Shown: positions 24,701-36,706, counted from the stretch's first letter. The stretch: DNA of 64,000 nucleotides from Acanthosoma haemorrhoidale (GCA_930367205.1 OV884014.1:75247104-75311103), one strand, 5' to 3'. Notes: a model not told the origin generated them from the letters alone. A program made the numbers and translations.

Positions 24701-24999
24701 TGAAATGGATATCATTTGATTACTCAATGGCACAGAAAATATTTTCAGTTCAATAAAATGAGATTAAGGGTTGTTAATTATTTGAAAATATAAAATAAAT
24801 ATTTTATTTTTTATATTTTTTTCTCATATTTTTCTTATATTCAGCAGGGTATCAAAGCTCTTGAGATTTTACTTACTATTATAGTAATATATTATAATAT
24901 ATCCCTTGATGCCTCTTAGTACTATTCTATTAGAAATAAAAAATATAAATTTCTGTTACTGTAATGTTTAATGTAATCTCTGACTAATTAGGAAAACAT
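21772..24999. other. Convergent intergenic region, no gene recognised
   Basis: AT-rich sequence between the 3' ends of the LPMO gene (+) and the MIC13-like gene (-). Short frames occur (for example 22,672-22,911 and 23,405-23,644), but they are low-complexity and Phe/Leu/Ile-rich, as expected by chance in AT-rich DNA. No repeat copy shared with the rest of the window was noticed. Confidence 0.4.
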
Positions 25000-25194
25000 T
25001 TATTTATTATCACGTGTGACATGTGGACAATATTCGTCATCGCCCTCTTTGAGTATCTCTTCAGGAATCATTATCGAGTCTCTGAGCTGAGCAAACATCT
25101 TCACCGGGACCCCGAAGGTGTAGTAGAAGAAGTTGCCAGCAAGTGTGTTCCATCCTTGGAGGATCTTGTACCTCAGCCTCTGCATGTCCGGCAA
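25000..25194 (-). CDS. MIC13-like exon 3 (stop codon)
   Basis: Acceptor GACTTTCTACAG. Encodes LPDMQRLRYKILQGWNTLAG, then NFFYYTFGVPVKMFAQLRDS and an acidic tail ending RDNK and TAA. Confidence 0.75.
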   Translation of the reverse strand: MPDMQRLRYKILQGWNTLAGNFFYYTFGVPVKMFAQLRDSIMIPEEILKEGDDEYCPHVTRDNK

Positions 25195-28100
25195 CTGTAG
25201 AAAGTCGTCAATCTTATTCATAGAAAGTGAGACTACTGCTCTATTAATTTTTAGAGTTCCCTTAATTTTTCAATCAGAAAATCAGAAATCCATGTGTTAT
25301 CTATCTTGTGTCTGTCTGTCCTGGTATTTGTGAGTTCCAAAGTCAATCTTGAGACATAAAATATTATATACGAATGTCCTACTTGATATTGGGAAGACAT
25401 GAAAAATAAAGCTATCTCCTAAAGTCGTTGGTATCAGTAATTAATTAGTTAGTATTAATAAAACATAATGGTCTATAATTTTGCGCAGGGTATTAATTTA
25501 AAGATTTCCAATTGGTAGTATCTAACATTCATTGGGGCTTAAATACACATTAATTATGTGAAATGATTAATTCTGTGTTAAAATGTGCATCGGAATACTT
25601 TTGCAGCAGTGTCCTATAGATGGATGATAATTAAATACAGGTTTTGCCTGATGGCTTAGATACACTAAATAGTGAAAAATACTGCAGTAATTAAAAAACA
25701 TGCATTATTGAATTATTTTAAGTATGATGTATAAAATTAACAAACTATGAACAAAACTGAAACCTTTAATCAATTGTGTGATGCAATGCACTAAAATCTT
25801 TTTTATCATTATTTAAACATTGTCTTTTATATGTTTACTGATTAGAATTGTTTACATGAATTAGGAACTGAGTTGAAATTTTTTTTGTTACTTAAATTTT
25901 ACAACCGAAATAAATGTTTTTCTTCAGAAACATTCAGTCCTAGTTTTTAGGGTTTTGTTGGGCTTTTTAAAAGCCAGAGACCGTTACACCAGGTTCAGTG
26001 ACGGAAGATATCGTGGGGATCACGAATGAATGAAACCCTTGTGCCCATGGACACTTCATTGAAAAAGCTGAATTGGTCTTGACGGGTCTTACCTACTGTA
26101 CTATCTAACTCCATATCTGATAGGTATGTGCCCCAACAGTACACTATGTTCAGGAGAAGAGGTATAGGGTAGGTATTGTAGGTAGTTTATATGGTCTTGG
26201 AATGACCACGAATTCACACTCGGTATCTGAGGTTAGGCGAAAACCGTCCGGATCCCAAAGGCAAGTGTGAACCGGAGAGAGGCAGTCTGGATCACTGGGG
26301 GAGACACTACTAGGTAAAGTTCGTAGATTCCAAGGTGACCGTCGTCCCCAAGGAAGTGGAAATCTCTTCCAAAGAGGTGGTAGTTTTAGCGAAATGAAGG
26401 CAGAGAATCCCACTAGGAGAGTGTGGGGTCTGACAAGGCCGGACTAAAACATAGCGAGGTTAGGAAAGAGAGATGCAGAGGTTTTCATAAATGAGAAGGC
26501 CAAATCTAGAAACATCAGTGCAGCTGCTAGTACCAGTCCAGAGAGCCATAGTTAGAATGACTTATCGGCTAAAACTAGGGGGTATATATAGCCCCAAGTA
26601 GTCAATGGCCTGGGATTTTATTCTGGCCAATCGCGTCCAGCCATTAGGGCCAGGCTTTATTCTGACCAACCACATTGCAGGGTTGGATGACGTGTGAATG
26701 TTCTAGACCAGGACCCACCCAGCCCCAGGAGCTACCTGACTCCCTCTGCAGGGGCCTCTGAACTAAATAGTTTTTTGCAGCTGCGTCTTTCATTGTTTAC
26801 TATATTTACACTGATATGACTTATGGTTTGGTAATATTATTTACATTTGTTTAAATTAATTTACAACATATTATAACCAATTTACAATATATATACAATA
26901 GAGTATAGGGTGATTTATATTATGTAGTTAGCGGTCGCTAAAGCCTCGAAGAAGAAAATAGTCTTCGAAACTTCCTTCTGAACAATGACTGTAACCTTTT
27001 CTCAGTTGGGGCATGGTTGGGCTATAACTACACGGCCCTCAACCTAGCAAGAAATGAAAATCGAGAATCTGTTACATTTGCCAGCATCACAGAGGTATGG
27101 AAAAAGAAAGCACTCCACGGAACATTCTACTATTCCCTGGGGAATGATTTCTCAGGCATCGATATCCTGGATGAGGAATGGCGATATCTTCCAGGAAACT
27201 GAACTATTTCTTCTTGCTATACAAGTACAAGTCACCGCCACAAGAGTCCACAAAAAGCCCGCCTGTGGGCAAAATATGAGCGATTTGCCTAGCTTGTGTA
27301 GGACTAAGGTAGAATCTAAAGCATGGGACTTCAGGATGTCAGGTTCTAGCAGCGAGGGAATATGTACAAAGACATAATAACATAATATCAAGCTATAGCC
27401 ACGAGGATGAACTTGTCAAGCAGCCAATCACCCTGCTATCAATACTACCCAGCACTAATTATATCAGGGAATAATATCCCTATTTACTGGGATAGTCTTA
27501 TCAGTACTGACCACACGGTTTTAAATAATAGGCCAGACATCTTATTGATAATAAAAGAAAACTGGTGCAGATTATTGAGATAGGATCCCCTGTGGATGAA
27601 AATTTGCGAAAGGTAGTAGCTGAAAAGAAGTGAGATGCCAGGATTTAGCTGAAGAATTAAGGCGAATGTATAGATTGGAGAGTTGTGGGATTTTCCTGAT
27701 CATCATTTCCTGCAATGGCTTGATCCCGGAGGACACCGCGCTGGAATCTCTCCGGGTGCTAGAGCTGTCGAAGAAAATACCCTTTTGGGAACTACCAGCA
27801 TAGTTAAAAAAATTCAGCAACATAAAATAATTTAAGCCCAGCCCTTAATGTATGCCGGGTAAGTGAATATTCCCGGAGTATTCCGAGGAAGTGTGAAATG
27901 CATAAGTATGATAATAAAATTATAAAGAAACCTTGAATTTATTATTAATAACGTTTATATTATTATAATTTAATTAATAATTACGTCAAAAATGTGAAAG
28001 AGCAGACATTTTGGAAATAACCACCCTTGGTCATACCATCAAAGTGATTCGTTGGTAAAATATTTTATATATTTATGACTTTATTGCAATGTAATTGAAC

Positions 28101-29923
28101 CTTTATAACATTGCTATTTTTTTAGTATCAAGTACAACTTTAATGCAAAGTATCATCCCTTCAAATAATAACAAATAATGGCGAATTCACGTTCGATGAC
28201 AGTTAACGTAATTACACCATTGATTTGTTATCCTCAATTTCTTTTTTTAAAAACTAATTAATTTATAAGTAACTTTTCATTATTTTTCACAGGCCAGCTT
28301 TTATTTTTTGCATAACCAGGCCATTAAATATAATTAAGTACTATGTAAAATATTGATTTCAATAAAAAAACAACAACTTTGAGTTGATATTGTTAACCTG
28401 CTGTTAATGGGGTTATTAAAAATAATCAAATGGTTATGATAATAAAAAAAAAATTATTTTTAGGCATTTTAGAATATATCTTTAAAATTTCAAATGGATT
28501 AAATTATTATTACAACCGCTATCGGACTGAAAGAGATCCTCTTACTCTTGGGAGCTCTTCAATACACCACGAAAAGGTCTTCAAAAAACCCACTGTTTGT
28601 AAAAGTATTTTCAATTAGTAAATTACCCGTTGTAATTAATTGCTTATACATGTAATGTTAATTTGTCCTTACAGTCGCTTCGACGCCTTCAGTTGGGAAG
28701 TTGGACTGGATGAAGCCAAGTATTAGTTCCGATGTATCTTTGTGGCTGCCCCAAAGTTTGTTGTCGGTTGTCCATTTCAGGGCGACGTATACAACGAAGA
28801 GCTTGAAGCCCGTCTTGAGAAGCTCCACACTCCGCTGGGCGTAGGTCTTGCATGGCGAGCACGGTGGGCACACGCAGGGCACTGGTGGTGATTGGAACTT
28901 GACAGGCTTGATAGTGCACACCTGTCATTAAATAGAACTGATTTAGACAAATACTACTTTATATTTAAACGCCATTAATGAAATGAAGACAAATAAAGCA
29001 AAAACTGTTTTGACGCAATAAACTCTTTTAATTAAACTAGGTCCAGGATTTTTCTCCGAAATTACTCAAAAGTAGTAATTTGGAACGTAAAATCTACGTT
29101 TATTTAATCATCTGACCAATCAGTAGTAGTTAGGACACTGGTGTAGACTATACACAAGTTTCAGGTCATATCAATGGTAGCATAAACTTTTTTAATATAG
29201 TAATGATTGAATCTTTACGAAGACAATGTTTAAAACAAGATGGATAGCTTTAAATATTACTTTAATTCTAATAGTATAATTGAAGGTACCTAGGAGAGAA
29301 CCTGTACTTTAAAAGCCCGTGTAAAGGCTGACTAAACTACGCCTACTTGTCGTTTCTTTATAAAAGAAATTGTAAAGGCCATATAGGACACTCTCTGTAG
29401 AAGGTTATGGGATATTATAGACGCTATTTAGAGTTTTGTTTAATTACATCGCTGATTACTCTATTCTTCGAGAAAAGCAATAAACATGCAAGCAGAAATA
29501 TATTGATAAACTCAAATGATTTTTTTTAAACATATATTACTGATTATGCGAACATTCATAACTATTCGGGTGTGAAATTTTCTATTAAATTGATGCAACT
29601 AAGTTGTCTCTAAAAGTGAACCTTCATGCCTAGAACTGGGCGCTGTTACACATTTGAATTGAACTTGGGCTAACAACAGTATGAAGATAGCAGGTAACCT
29701 AAGCATAGCCTACTTGCGTGCAGGAAACAGACCAGTGCTAATTGTCCCTTACCAATATCTTCCTGGTGGACAAAGGGACTGGAGGAGTAGGGATGGTCTC
29801 CTGCTTCTGACAAGAACTCGGATCGGACATCTTATTGCGGGCTTTCGGCACCTTTTTCATCTTCTTAACTTTGTCCATTGACATCAGGGCCAGGTTTATC
29901 GTTCTCACTCTGCACTGGGCCAT
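25000..29923 (-). CDS. Divergent MICOS subunit MIC13/QIL1-like protein
   Basis: Three exons on the minus strand: 29923-29753, 28921-28673 and 25194-25000. All introns are phase 0 with GT/AG, giving 204 residues. MIC13 is a small inner-membrane protein that helps assemble the MICOS complex at mitochondrial crista junctions. The match is by pattern: a hydrophobic helix with flanking LWG (KTGFKLFVVYVALKW, then TTDNKLWG), then LPDMQRLRYKILQGWNTLAG aligning with the family's LP...I..WN.G block and a C-terminal VPVKMFAQL. Odd features: about 60-90 extra residues at the N-terminus, Lys-rich then Pro-rich, and a CVCPPCSPC cluster just before the helix. Family members are usually about 120 residues, so this may be a specialised paralogue. 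The start ATG is in a good context (GCCATGG). The assignment is good but not certain. Confidence 0.68.
25960..26730 (+). repeat. LTR-like repeat family, copy 1 (inside MIC13-like intron 2)
   Basis: Shares long stretches (TATAGGGTAGGTATTGTAGG, TGGTCTTGGAATGACCACGA, GTATCTGAGG) with 35,146-36,355 and, inverted, with 63,425-63,915. It also shares the later block TTCTGACCAACCACA...CAGGGTTGG with the 35 kb copy. Relative to the other copies it has about 230 extra bases after GTATCTGAGG. Boundaries are approximate and there is no coding content. Confidence 0.6.
27010..27810 (+). pseudogene. Degenerate LINE C-terminus with restriction-like endonuclease (R2/R4-type)
   Basis: Broken plus-strand frames read HGTFYYSLGNDFSGIDILDE and WRYLPG; then LFLLAIQVQVTATRVHKKP and ACGQNMSDLPSLCRTK (a Cys knuckle remnant); then VLNNRPDILLI and a later DLAEELRRMYRLE region. 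Order and motifs fit the C-terminal zinc knuckle plus RPD-type endonuclease of R2/R4-clade retrotransposons. It has several frameshifts and stops and lies inside the MIC13-like intron 2. Confidence 0.6.
28673..28921 (-). CDS. MIC13-like exon 2 with transmembrane helix
   Basis: Acceptor AATGACAG and donor ACT/GTAAGG. Encodes 83 codons: VCTIKPVKFQSPPVP, the CVCPPCSPC cluster, ELLKTGFKLFVVYVALKW and LWGSHKDTSELILGF. The helix and LWG placement is what suggests QIL1/MIC13. Confidence 0.75.
29753..29923 (-). CDS. MIC13-like exon 1
   Basis: 57 codons from ATG: MAQCRVRTINLALMSMDKVK, a Lys-rich stretch, then a Pro/Thr-rich end. Donor TTG/GTAAGG. No homologue recognised for this part. Confidence 0.6.
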
Positions 29924-30186
29924 GGCGGTCGTGAGGAATTTTTACACTACTTGGATCCGCGGTGGCGAATAGGCGTTGATTTAAAGTGGAAATTTTAAAT
30001 AGAAAAAAACAAACATGTGTTGAGATCCACATGTCAGTTACTAAATAAGGAGAGTACAGAATTATTTTTTTGTACAAAAACATGCCCCAGTGTATTAAAT
30101 GGGCACACGTGTTAGGGATAACACACACAAATTTTCAGTTTAATTTTTGACACTTAAAGACATGTTAGCTAGCTAAAAAATACCTT

Positions 30187-30251
30187 TAACAATTGCCTAT
30201 AAAAGGCAGATTGTAATTATTGCACAATAAAGTTCTATATATATAACAATT
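30187..30251 (+). mobile_element. Ultra-short LINE family A tail with 8-bp target duplication
   Basis: The 49-bp insert (30,195-30,243) begins GCCTATAAAAGGCAGATTGT and ends in a TA run. It is flanked by TAACAATT at 30,187-30,194 and 30,244-30,251. It starts at the same hairpin as the insert at 10,265. Confidence 0.75.
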
Positions 30252-30261
30252 AACACACGGA

Positions 30262-30660
30262 CCAACAGGAAAAAATACGAACATCAAGCGTATCCAATCC
30301 TTTCAATCAAAAGTCCTAAAAACAATAGTTAATTCCCCTTATTATTAACTTTTCTAACCACCCTAATCCCCTTGCACAGTCATTACACTGAGCCACTCGT
30401 TCCTATAATCCTCCTCGGGGACTAAAGCGCCAGTGACCACGTGCTCTGCTACAAATACGTGACAGTGGGAATCCTGGCAACGGCCAGATTTTCCGATCGT
30501 GTCGTGAACGTTTGTGGCTCTCCGCTCTTGACCAGCCTCCACTGGCTCGTATCCAGTGAAGTGGCTGACGGAGTAGCGTGGGGGACTCCCCAAGACTCCT
30601 CTTCCTCTGCCGCGTGCGAGGGAGGTGACAACCATGTGGATTTGGGAGTTTCCCAATAAC
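30262..30660 (+). mobile_element. Jockey-like LINE (family A) 3' fragment
   Basis: Starts in the RT C-terminus (CATCAAGCGTATCCAATCCT), with part of the ORF deleted, then CTATAATCCTCCTCGGGGAC and the UTR with CCAAGACTCC. It stops near GGATTTGGGAG without the usual 3' tail. Stops and deletions make it dead. Confidence 0.75.
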
Positions 30661-33270
30661 TTGAACGATAGGTAACTTCAACTATAACGTCACTCTGTTC
30701 ACTTGGCACTTATTGATTTTTGACTGCTAGTGTTTTAGCTGTAATAGGGAATTGTGTTACTTTTTTTTTTAATTAACAATTGAAATTAATTTTCATTTCG
30801 ATACTATTTTTAGGGCTCGGACTTGATCAATATATTTTTTTAGTTGATTAGAATTTTCATTTAGGTAGTTATTATAGAATAAAACATAATTTTCTAGGAC
30901 ACTAATCGACATCTCTTATAGGAAATATCAACATGTCTCAGTAATAACAAAACTAAAATGCAACTTTTTAAAAAAAAATTACTCTACAAAACAATAAAAT
31001 TATTTATTTCTAAAATTATATAGTTACTTTTTTAAGAAATAATTTTCATTTCATTTCTAGAAAAATAAATTAATAACATGGTTTATATTTTAATAAATTA
31101 CTTTAAACACTTGAACTTCAGAGGTCTAACATTTGATCTCAAGCAGATAAATCACAGCAGATTTCCTTTTTATTTTCATGCACTATTATTATTTTATAAA
31201 TATTATATGTTTATATAATGCATACTAATTTTTGTCACCATTGTAATTTTTGTTACTATTATAAATATTTTTATAGTTCAATACTTCGAAGAAGACGTAA
31301 ATTATGGCCAAATTATTTTGAACGAGAAAATTATAGGTCTTAATCCAACTTGGAAAACAATGACAACCTCTTAGCGTTAGGCTCTCAAGTTTCGGGTCAG
31401 CACTTACATTCTTGGGTCCCACGCTCTTCATTGTAATTTATTTTGTACTTTTTAGCGATAACACTGTTAATATCGGTTATATTTACACCTATAAGAATCG
31501 TATTGCTGTAAATTCCGTGGCTAGGAAGTGGAGCCTCGCAGCTGACTGTGCCCGGCCTCAGACACTTAACACACACACACACTTTCCGGAAGTGGCCAAG
31601 ACCGGAAATACTTGAGCAGGAGGAGATATAGAGAGAGGAGCCATTAATCCGCAACGCATAGATCACGAGGATTATCTGGGAATAATCTCTCCCGGCGGAG
31701 GACTCTATAGTTTATCCAATATCTCTTCGTCCTGAAATATACAGTCTCAAGTTGAGCCGATAGCAGCTGTCTCCTCGGCTGATTTATTGTTAATTACTTT
31801 ATACACTCAGTCAGTAACAAAGGAGCAATTATTACTGTAAATCATCTCCTACGGGCAGGGAGGGGGGTGTCTGTCTGGTTATCACACCGCCCCCCCTCAA
31901 CCCTCAACCCTTGGATCACCGGCTCATTAGATTATCATGTAAGTTATTGCGGGGAGTAGGTTATAGCTCCTCACAGTGTATAGTCCAACGCCCGATGCAC
32001 AGTTTCAAAGGTAAAACCGACCCCTGAAAGAGTATTCAATCGAGTAGAATCCACAAAAAGGTAAGACTCAGGAATAATGGAAGATCACTCATTTGCCATT
32101 TTGGATTATTCGACTATCCACTTACAAAACTAGGAGGTTACTACAGGATGATGATTACTATAGAGTGGATGCTTAGAGAGTTATTCACTCCCTTCATATC
32201 CCCTTGTTATTATAAATTATGGAAATCAGTATAGTCCTTTAGTTTGGCTTCATTTTATACAATTTTTGATAATTTCACATTGCAATTTGTGATTGTTACA
32301 AAAGTATAATACATTCAATTTCTAAACATGTTTAAAAGTATCATCAAAAGTGTAAGTATCATCTTAGAGTCAAATACAAGTTCGTGTTTCAGGCAGACAA
32401 AGCCATGATGGCCTGTGGGCCTAAGACTCAAACAGATGAATGGAAAAGTCACTAATACCGGAAATAATTTAAGTCCTGTGCTTTGTAACGTAGTTCTAAA
32501 ACGGATTTTTAGACACTTTGTGATTATGGTTAACTTAAGCCCAAAGACAAATGGAAGGGTTTAGGGCCCTTTTCCACACCAATATAGAAATCCACATGCC
32601 TCCATACTGATCCTTCTGGAATCCTGAGACCTGACCTATTGACGTAGTCAACGATTAATTTATATTTGAATCAGCTAAGTGTTTCTAATGGATTCACAGC
32701 ACCTTTACCTGCAGTAGCCAATGAAAATTTTGCAATTGAAGCTCACTTTAGTGTGAACATACATTACATATTATGTAATTACAGTAATGTAAGATCGTCA
32801 TGTTGACATAAAATAGGACTTTCATGTAAAACTGTCTGTCCCTAGGCCCAATGACTTACGAACACGATAGTAGTCACACAAAGGGATCAAGTCCCTGTTA
32901 CCGCACTTTATATTTGACTAATAATAATTATGAAATGAAAGAAACTTCGTTTTGTGTTTCCACAATAGACACACTTCTATGCACTAGGCAGCCAACTCTA
33001 CTTCAAAACAAAGCAAATATCTCTCAGCATTGTACAGATATATGATAGTGACCCGAACATGGTGGTAGGCGTAAACTAAACTTTTTCTCCTCAACCTGGC
33101 TCACGCTCATTGGCCAAAGTAGGGATCACATGTTTGGTAATTAAAGTTAATCAAAATAAAAAATATCAGATGGTGGATTATGGAAAACCAAAAATGCAGA
33201 ACGTCTCAATATACACACAAATATATTCAGGCGTGCTTACACCAACTATATTTTTTTAATAATTAATAAT
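30661..33270. other. Intergenic, with a GC-richer island and a dispersed repeat
   Basis: AT-rich overall. The stretch 31,500-32,030 is GC-richer, including a short CA repeat at 31,570-31,580 and CCCCGCC-like C runs near 31,890; no convincing exon was found in it, and it may be regulatory. A repeat shared with 53.56-53.71 kb lies at 32,200-32,350. Confidence 0.35.
32200..32350 (+). repeat. Dispersed repeat, copy 1
   Basis: AAATTATGGAAATCAGTAT and ATTTGTGATTGTTACAAAA recur in the same order at 53,560-53,705, with about 30-40 extra bases in the second copy. Class unknown. Confidence 0.55.
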
Positions 33271-33797
33271 ATTTTAGATTTTTTTTTTCCCTTTTTTTCC
33301 AAAGCCCCTTTAAATTTCTAGATAATTATATATAATTATAGATCCTCAGGTGAATCTATTTACAAATTATTTTGTATTTCCTGTAGCATCACTACATTAT
33401 ACACAGGTTTTGTTATTTTATAGAAATTATATAATGAATAAACAAGTATAATGATATACATTATACGTGACTGAACTAAACTGACTAATAAAGGTGATGG
33501 GGCTCAACCTTAAAACTAACTTACATACTAATTCTTATCCTAATTTTTCCCCGACAGTCTGTTGCCATCGATGCGGGAGGGGTGGTGGGGTCATAGTGTT
33601 AAAAACTGGGTTTGTCAGGTGCTGCAACGAGTCAAAAAACTTAATGTGTCTCCGGCGGATGAACTCACCCACCGACGGAACACCAAGGGGTGCAGGTCAG
33701 CGTTCTTCAACCACTCGAAAGAGGTATGTCGGACCACTTTTCGCATGATTCCTTTCTGGAAGTGTTGGAGACATTTGGCTGTATTGTAATTTTAGAT
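33271..33797 (-). mobile_element. LINE family B insertion with 9-bp target duplication
   Basis: ATTTTAGAT at 33,271-33,279 and 33,789-33,797 brackets the insert. On the minus strand it runs from the RT C-terminus (complement of CATCGATGGCAACAGACTGT near 33,555-33,575, and of the RRRHIKFFDS region) to a 3' end with a short A run. The sequence is very close to the 50.5 kb copy. 5'-truncated. Confidence 0.85.
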
Positions 33798-34224
33798 CTG
33801 TGGAGGGTCGCCTGGTTAAATAAGCGACACACTAATGTGAGTAGCGGAATTATTTATTAACATATAAAATAAATGTTAATGAAATTATGAATGGAGTAGT
33901 TTACTGCAGTGTACATTAATGTATAGAGCTCAGATTACTTCAACGTTGTTTGACTCTTTGAGGTGATGTGGTTACCGAAGGATGACCCGACTCTTGCTGG
34001 AGGTGGCCAGCGTGGTCTGCTGTAGGTAATAAGTAATGAGTTTTGAAATCTATGCTCGCATATTTTCTTTGTTTCTGAAATCTTCCTTAATCTACTGAAT
34101 TAGTTTATAAATGATAGGTATTTGAAACATACTATGCCGTATAAAGCCAACTAGCTCTCAGAAAATTTCCTTGAAATAGCAAAAAAAAAGATTAGATATG
34201 GGATAAGATAGCTTTTCTACTGAA

Positions 34225-34295
34225 ATCACTTAGTTAAGAAGGCTGCCTGATAAGAGGTCGGGAGGTTACTGATTCGAATCCCGACCTTGTATTTG
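34225..34295 (+). repeat. tRNA-like B box, possible SINE remnant
   Basis: GATTCGAATCC (34,271-34,281) is a perfect B-box type sequence inside an 8-bp inverted pair, AGGTCGGG...CCCGACCT. Upstream, CTGCCTGATAAG resembles a tRNA anticodon arm, but no A box or acceptor stem is evident. Confidence 0.35.
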
Positions 34296-34299
34296 ATTA

Positions 34300-35145
34300 T
34301 TTATTTATAGTATATTTATTAATATTATAGATTTATAATTATTAATCAGTGGTCTTACAGGCCAAAACTATTAATTGTTAATAAACATAATTCTTATTTG
34401 ACATCTCTTCAACCAATCTACTTGGTCATGGGTGGCTCAAAACAGTCATCATTTAATTTATAGAGTTTTCTTTATTCTTTTATTCCTATTTCACTTCCCT
34501 TCTTTAATTTTCCATATTTTCCCGCCGGTCTTCTTTTTTAACCGTTGTTAATAAGACAATAAAATCTGTCAATAATGATAAATGGCTACCCTTTCCTAAT
34601 TATTTTCTTTCCTTGTCTTTCTATTCGTGGAAACTGTCACAAGATAAAACAATTTAAATCAAGTATTGGTTCAAACATTTTACAATACAACAATCATCTT
34701 TAAGCCTTTTAGAAACTTCACCACCTTCTTAATTTCCTCATCATCATAAATCATCACTTCGGAAATCTCCGTGGATAATTTATATTGTATATAATTTTAA
34801 AAATTGTTCACATTGAAGCTAAATTTGTTTGACAGGAATGAACCCATGCAGGCGTCAAAGCTGCAAAGTTTGCGATGTCTTCCTGTTCGTTAAAAAACGA
34901 GTTAGTTAAGACGTTCCTCAGTCTAGCAAGAAGTGCGTCAAACGGTTAGTTCCAACGTGTTGTATGTCATTGCATGTGTTGCATTATAAGCTAGAATTTA
35001 TGCAAAATGGTTTATTTTGCTGTCAGTTTTGTCAGCTATCTAGACAAGCAAATCTCAAAACAAACTATTTGATGTTACTTTTTAATTAAGATTGAAAAAT
35101 AAATATAGCATTCAATCAATTGGTCCAAATTTCAAAAACGATCAG
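34300..35145. other. Intergenic, nothing recognised
   Basis: AT-rich sequence with no supported exon, RNA or repeat copy. Confidence 0.4.
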
Positions 35146-36355
35146 TGCCGGGTCGTCACGAGGGGGGTGCCTGGTTACCCTAGCCCTGGTGACGAAGTGA
35201 GGGTTGATTAGGCTATGGCCTGTACAATTGCTTCAGGACGGGTCTTACTACCGTACTATCTGACTCCATATTTGATAGGTATGTGCCCCGACAATGTACT
35301 ATGTTCTGGAGAAGAGGTATAGGGTAGGTATTGTAGGTAGTTTATGTGGTCTTGGAATGACCACGAATTCACAATCGGTATCTGAGGGTAGCGGCCAAAT
35401 CGTGAAACATCAGTGCAGCTGCAGGTCCACCAGCCAGAGAGAGTGCCGAAGTTAGAATCATTTACAGGTTTTTTTTTTTTATTTTCAAAACCTCTTTATT
35501 ATTTATAATGTAAAAAAAAAATTATTGGATTACAATTAGCTCCTCGTACTGCATTCGCTGATGCACTCGAAGGAGTGCATAAATATGATACATTTAAATT
35601 TGTAGTAAAAAAGTCAAAAACACATCTACAACACTATGGAGAGAAACTCACCATCTGCTTATAACCGTGAAAACACTAAAAAACTCAAGCCTAAACCTAG
35701 AACCTAAGACTAAAGCGTTCCAGCCACGACAGCGTCCTGCCATCGATGGGGGAACGGAGCGGGTGTTATCGTGCTAAACACCGGGTTTGTCAAGTATGGC
35801 AGGGAGTCGAAAAATTTGATATGTCTACGTTGGATGAACTCATTCCCCGTAGGCAGCTCAAAGATCTCGTGAAGCTCACTGTTGATCCGCTGCTCGAATG
35901 AAGTACCCCTGACCACTTTCATCAGTATACCGTTTTGGAATTGTTGGAGTCGCCGAGCTGTCGTATACCTCAGATAACGGAAAAGCGGTGCACCATACAG
36001 CAGAGTAGGGCTGAGTACGCTCTTGTGGTTCAGTAGCTTGAGACGCAGTTATAGATTGGGGGAAGTCAATAAATGCGTAAGCCAGCATGACGTCGTGCGT
36101 GTTTGCTTCAACTTCTTCGTAAAATAGTTACTGAAATGGAGGTGTCTGTCTATTTTAATCCCCAGATATACTAGGTGGTTGGCTGGTGAATTCTTCCCCG
36201 TTCCCACTATGTAACTAGTAGGCAGCGGGCGTTTTCCCTTTCATTTACATCATTTACAGGCCAAAACGAGGCCTTATTTATAGCTGTCAGTAGCCAATGA
36301 CCTGGGGAGTTATTCTGACCAACCACACCACAGGGTTGGGGTGACGCTTGTGTGA
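35146..36355 (+). repeat. LTR-like repeat family, copy 2, split by a LINE
   Basis: Begins TGCCGGGTCGTCACGAGGGG and carries the family blocks TATAGGGTAGGTATTGTAGG and GGAATGACCACGAATTCACA. It is interrupted at 35,469-36,248 by a LINE, then resumes with CCAAAACGAGGCC...CAACCACACCACAGGGTTGG. Its start in TG and the end of the 63 kb copy in TCGCTACA suggest a solo LTR, but no primer site or internal region was seen. Confidence 0.55.
35457..36260 (-). mobile_element. LINE family B insertion nested in the LTR-like repeat
   Basis: A 12-bp target duplication, ATCATTTACAGG, lies at 35,457-35,468 and 36,249-36,260. The insert starts with a T run (the LINE poly(A) on minus). On the minus strand it encodes RLQQFQNGI, MKVVRGTSFEQRINSELHE, FELPTGNEFIQRRHIKFFDS and TPAPFPHRWQ. 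5'-truncated RT C-terminus, diverged from the 50.5 kb copy. Confidence 0.88.
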
Positions 36356-36542
36356 TGATAGTTTGTTTGAAAGTTAGCATACAGCCGTTTGTTGATAAAT
36401 TGAACAACCAAAGGATCCCAGAAAAATGGCGAAATATTGAGAGTTTAATTAATAAATTAAGTCGAAGTCGAGTTACTCAGAGTTTATACTTTCCATTTTT
36501 AACAATTGTGATCGAGATTTTGAATGATTATATTAGTTTGTT

Positions 36543-36706
36543 TACAATATTCCTTTATTGTGCAATAATTACAATATGCCTTTTATAAGGCAATAATAAT
36601 ACAGATAAATGATCTCATTCATACCATATTTACAGTTCATCATTCACTCGCTCATTCATACAATACTTACAGACAGCCCAGAGACCTCCCAAATCCACAT
36701 TTGAAG
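36543..36706 (-). mobile_element. Jockey-like LINE (family A) 3' tail
   Basis: Minus orientation of the family tail: CCTTTATTGTGCAATAATTA at the left, GCCTTTTATAAGGC hairpin, and CAGCCCAGAGACCTCCCAAA at the right. Non-coding. Confidence 0.8.

Noticed and set aside
31397..31666. Minus-strand frame with several Cys and Val (VCVCVKC)
   Set aside because: The Cys-Val run comes from a CA microsatellite; no domain pattern.
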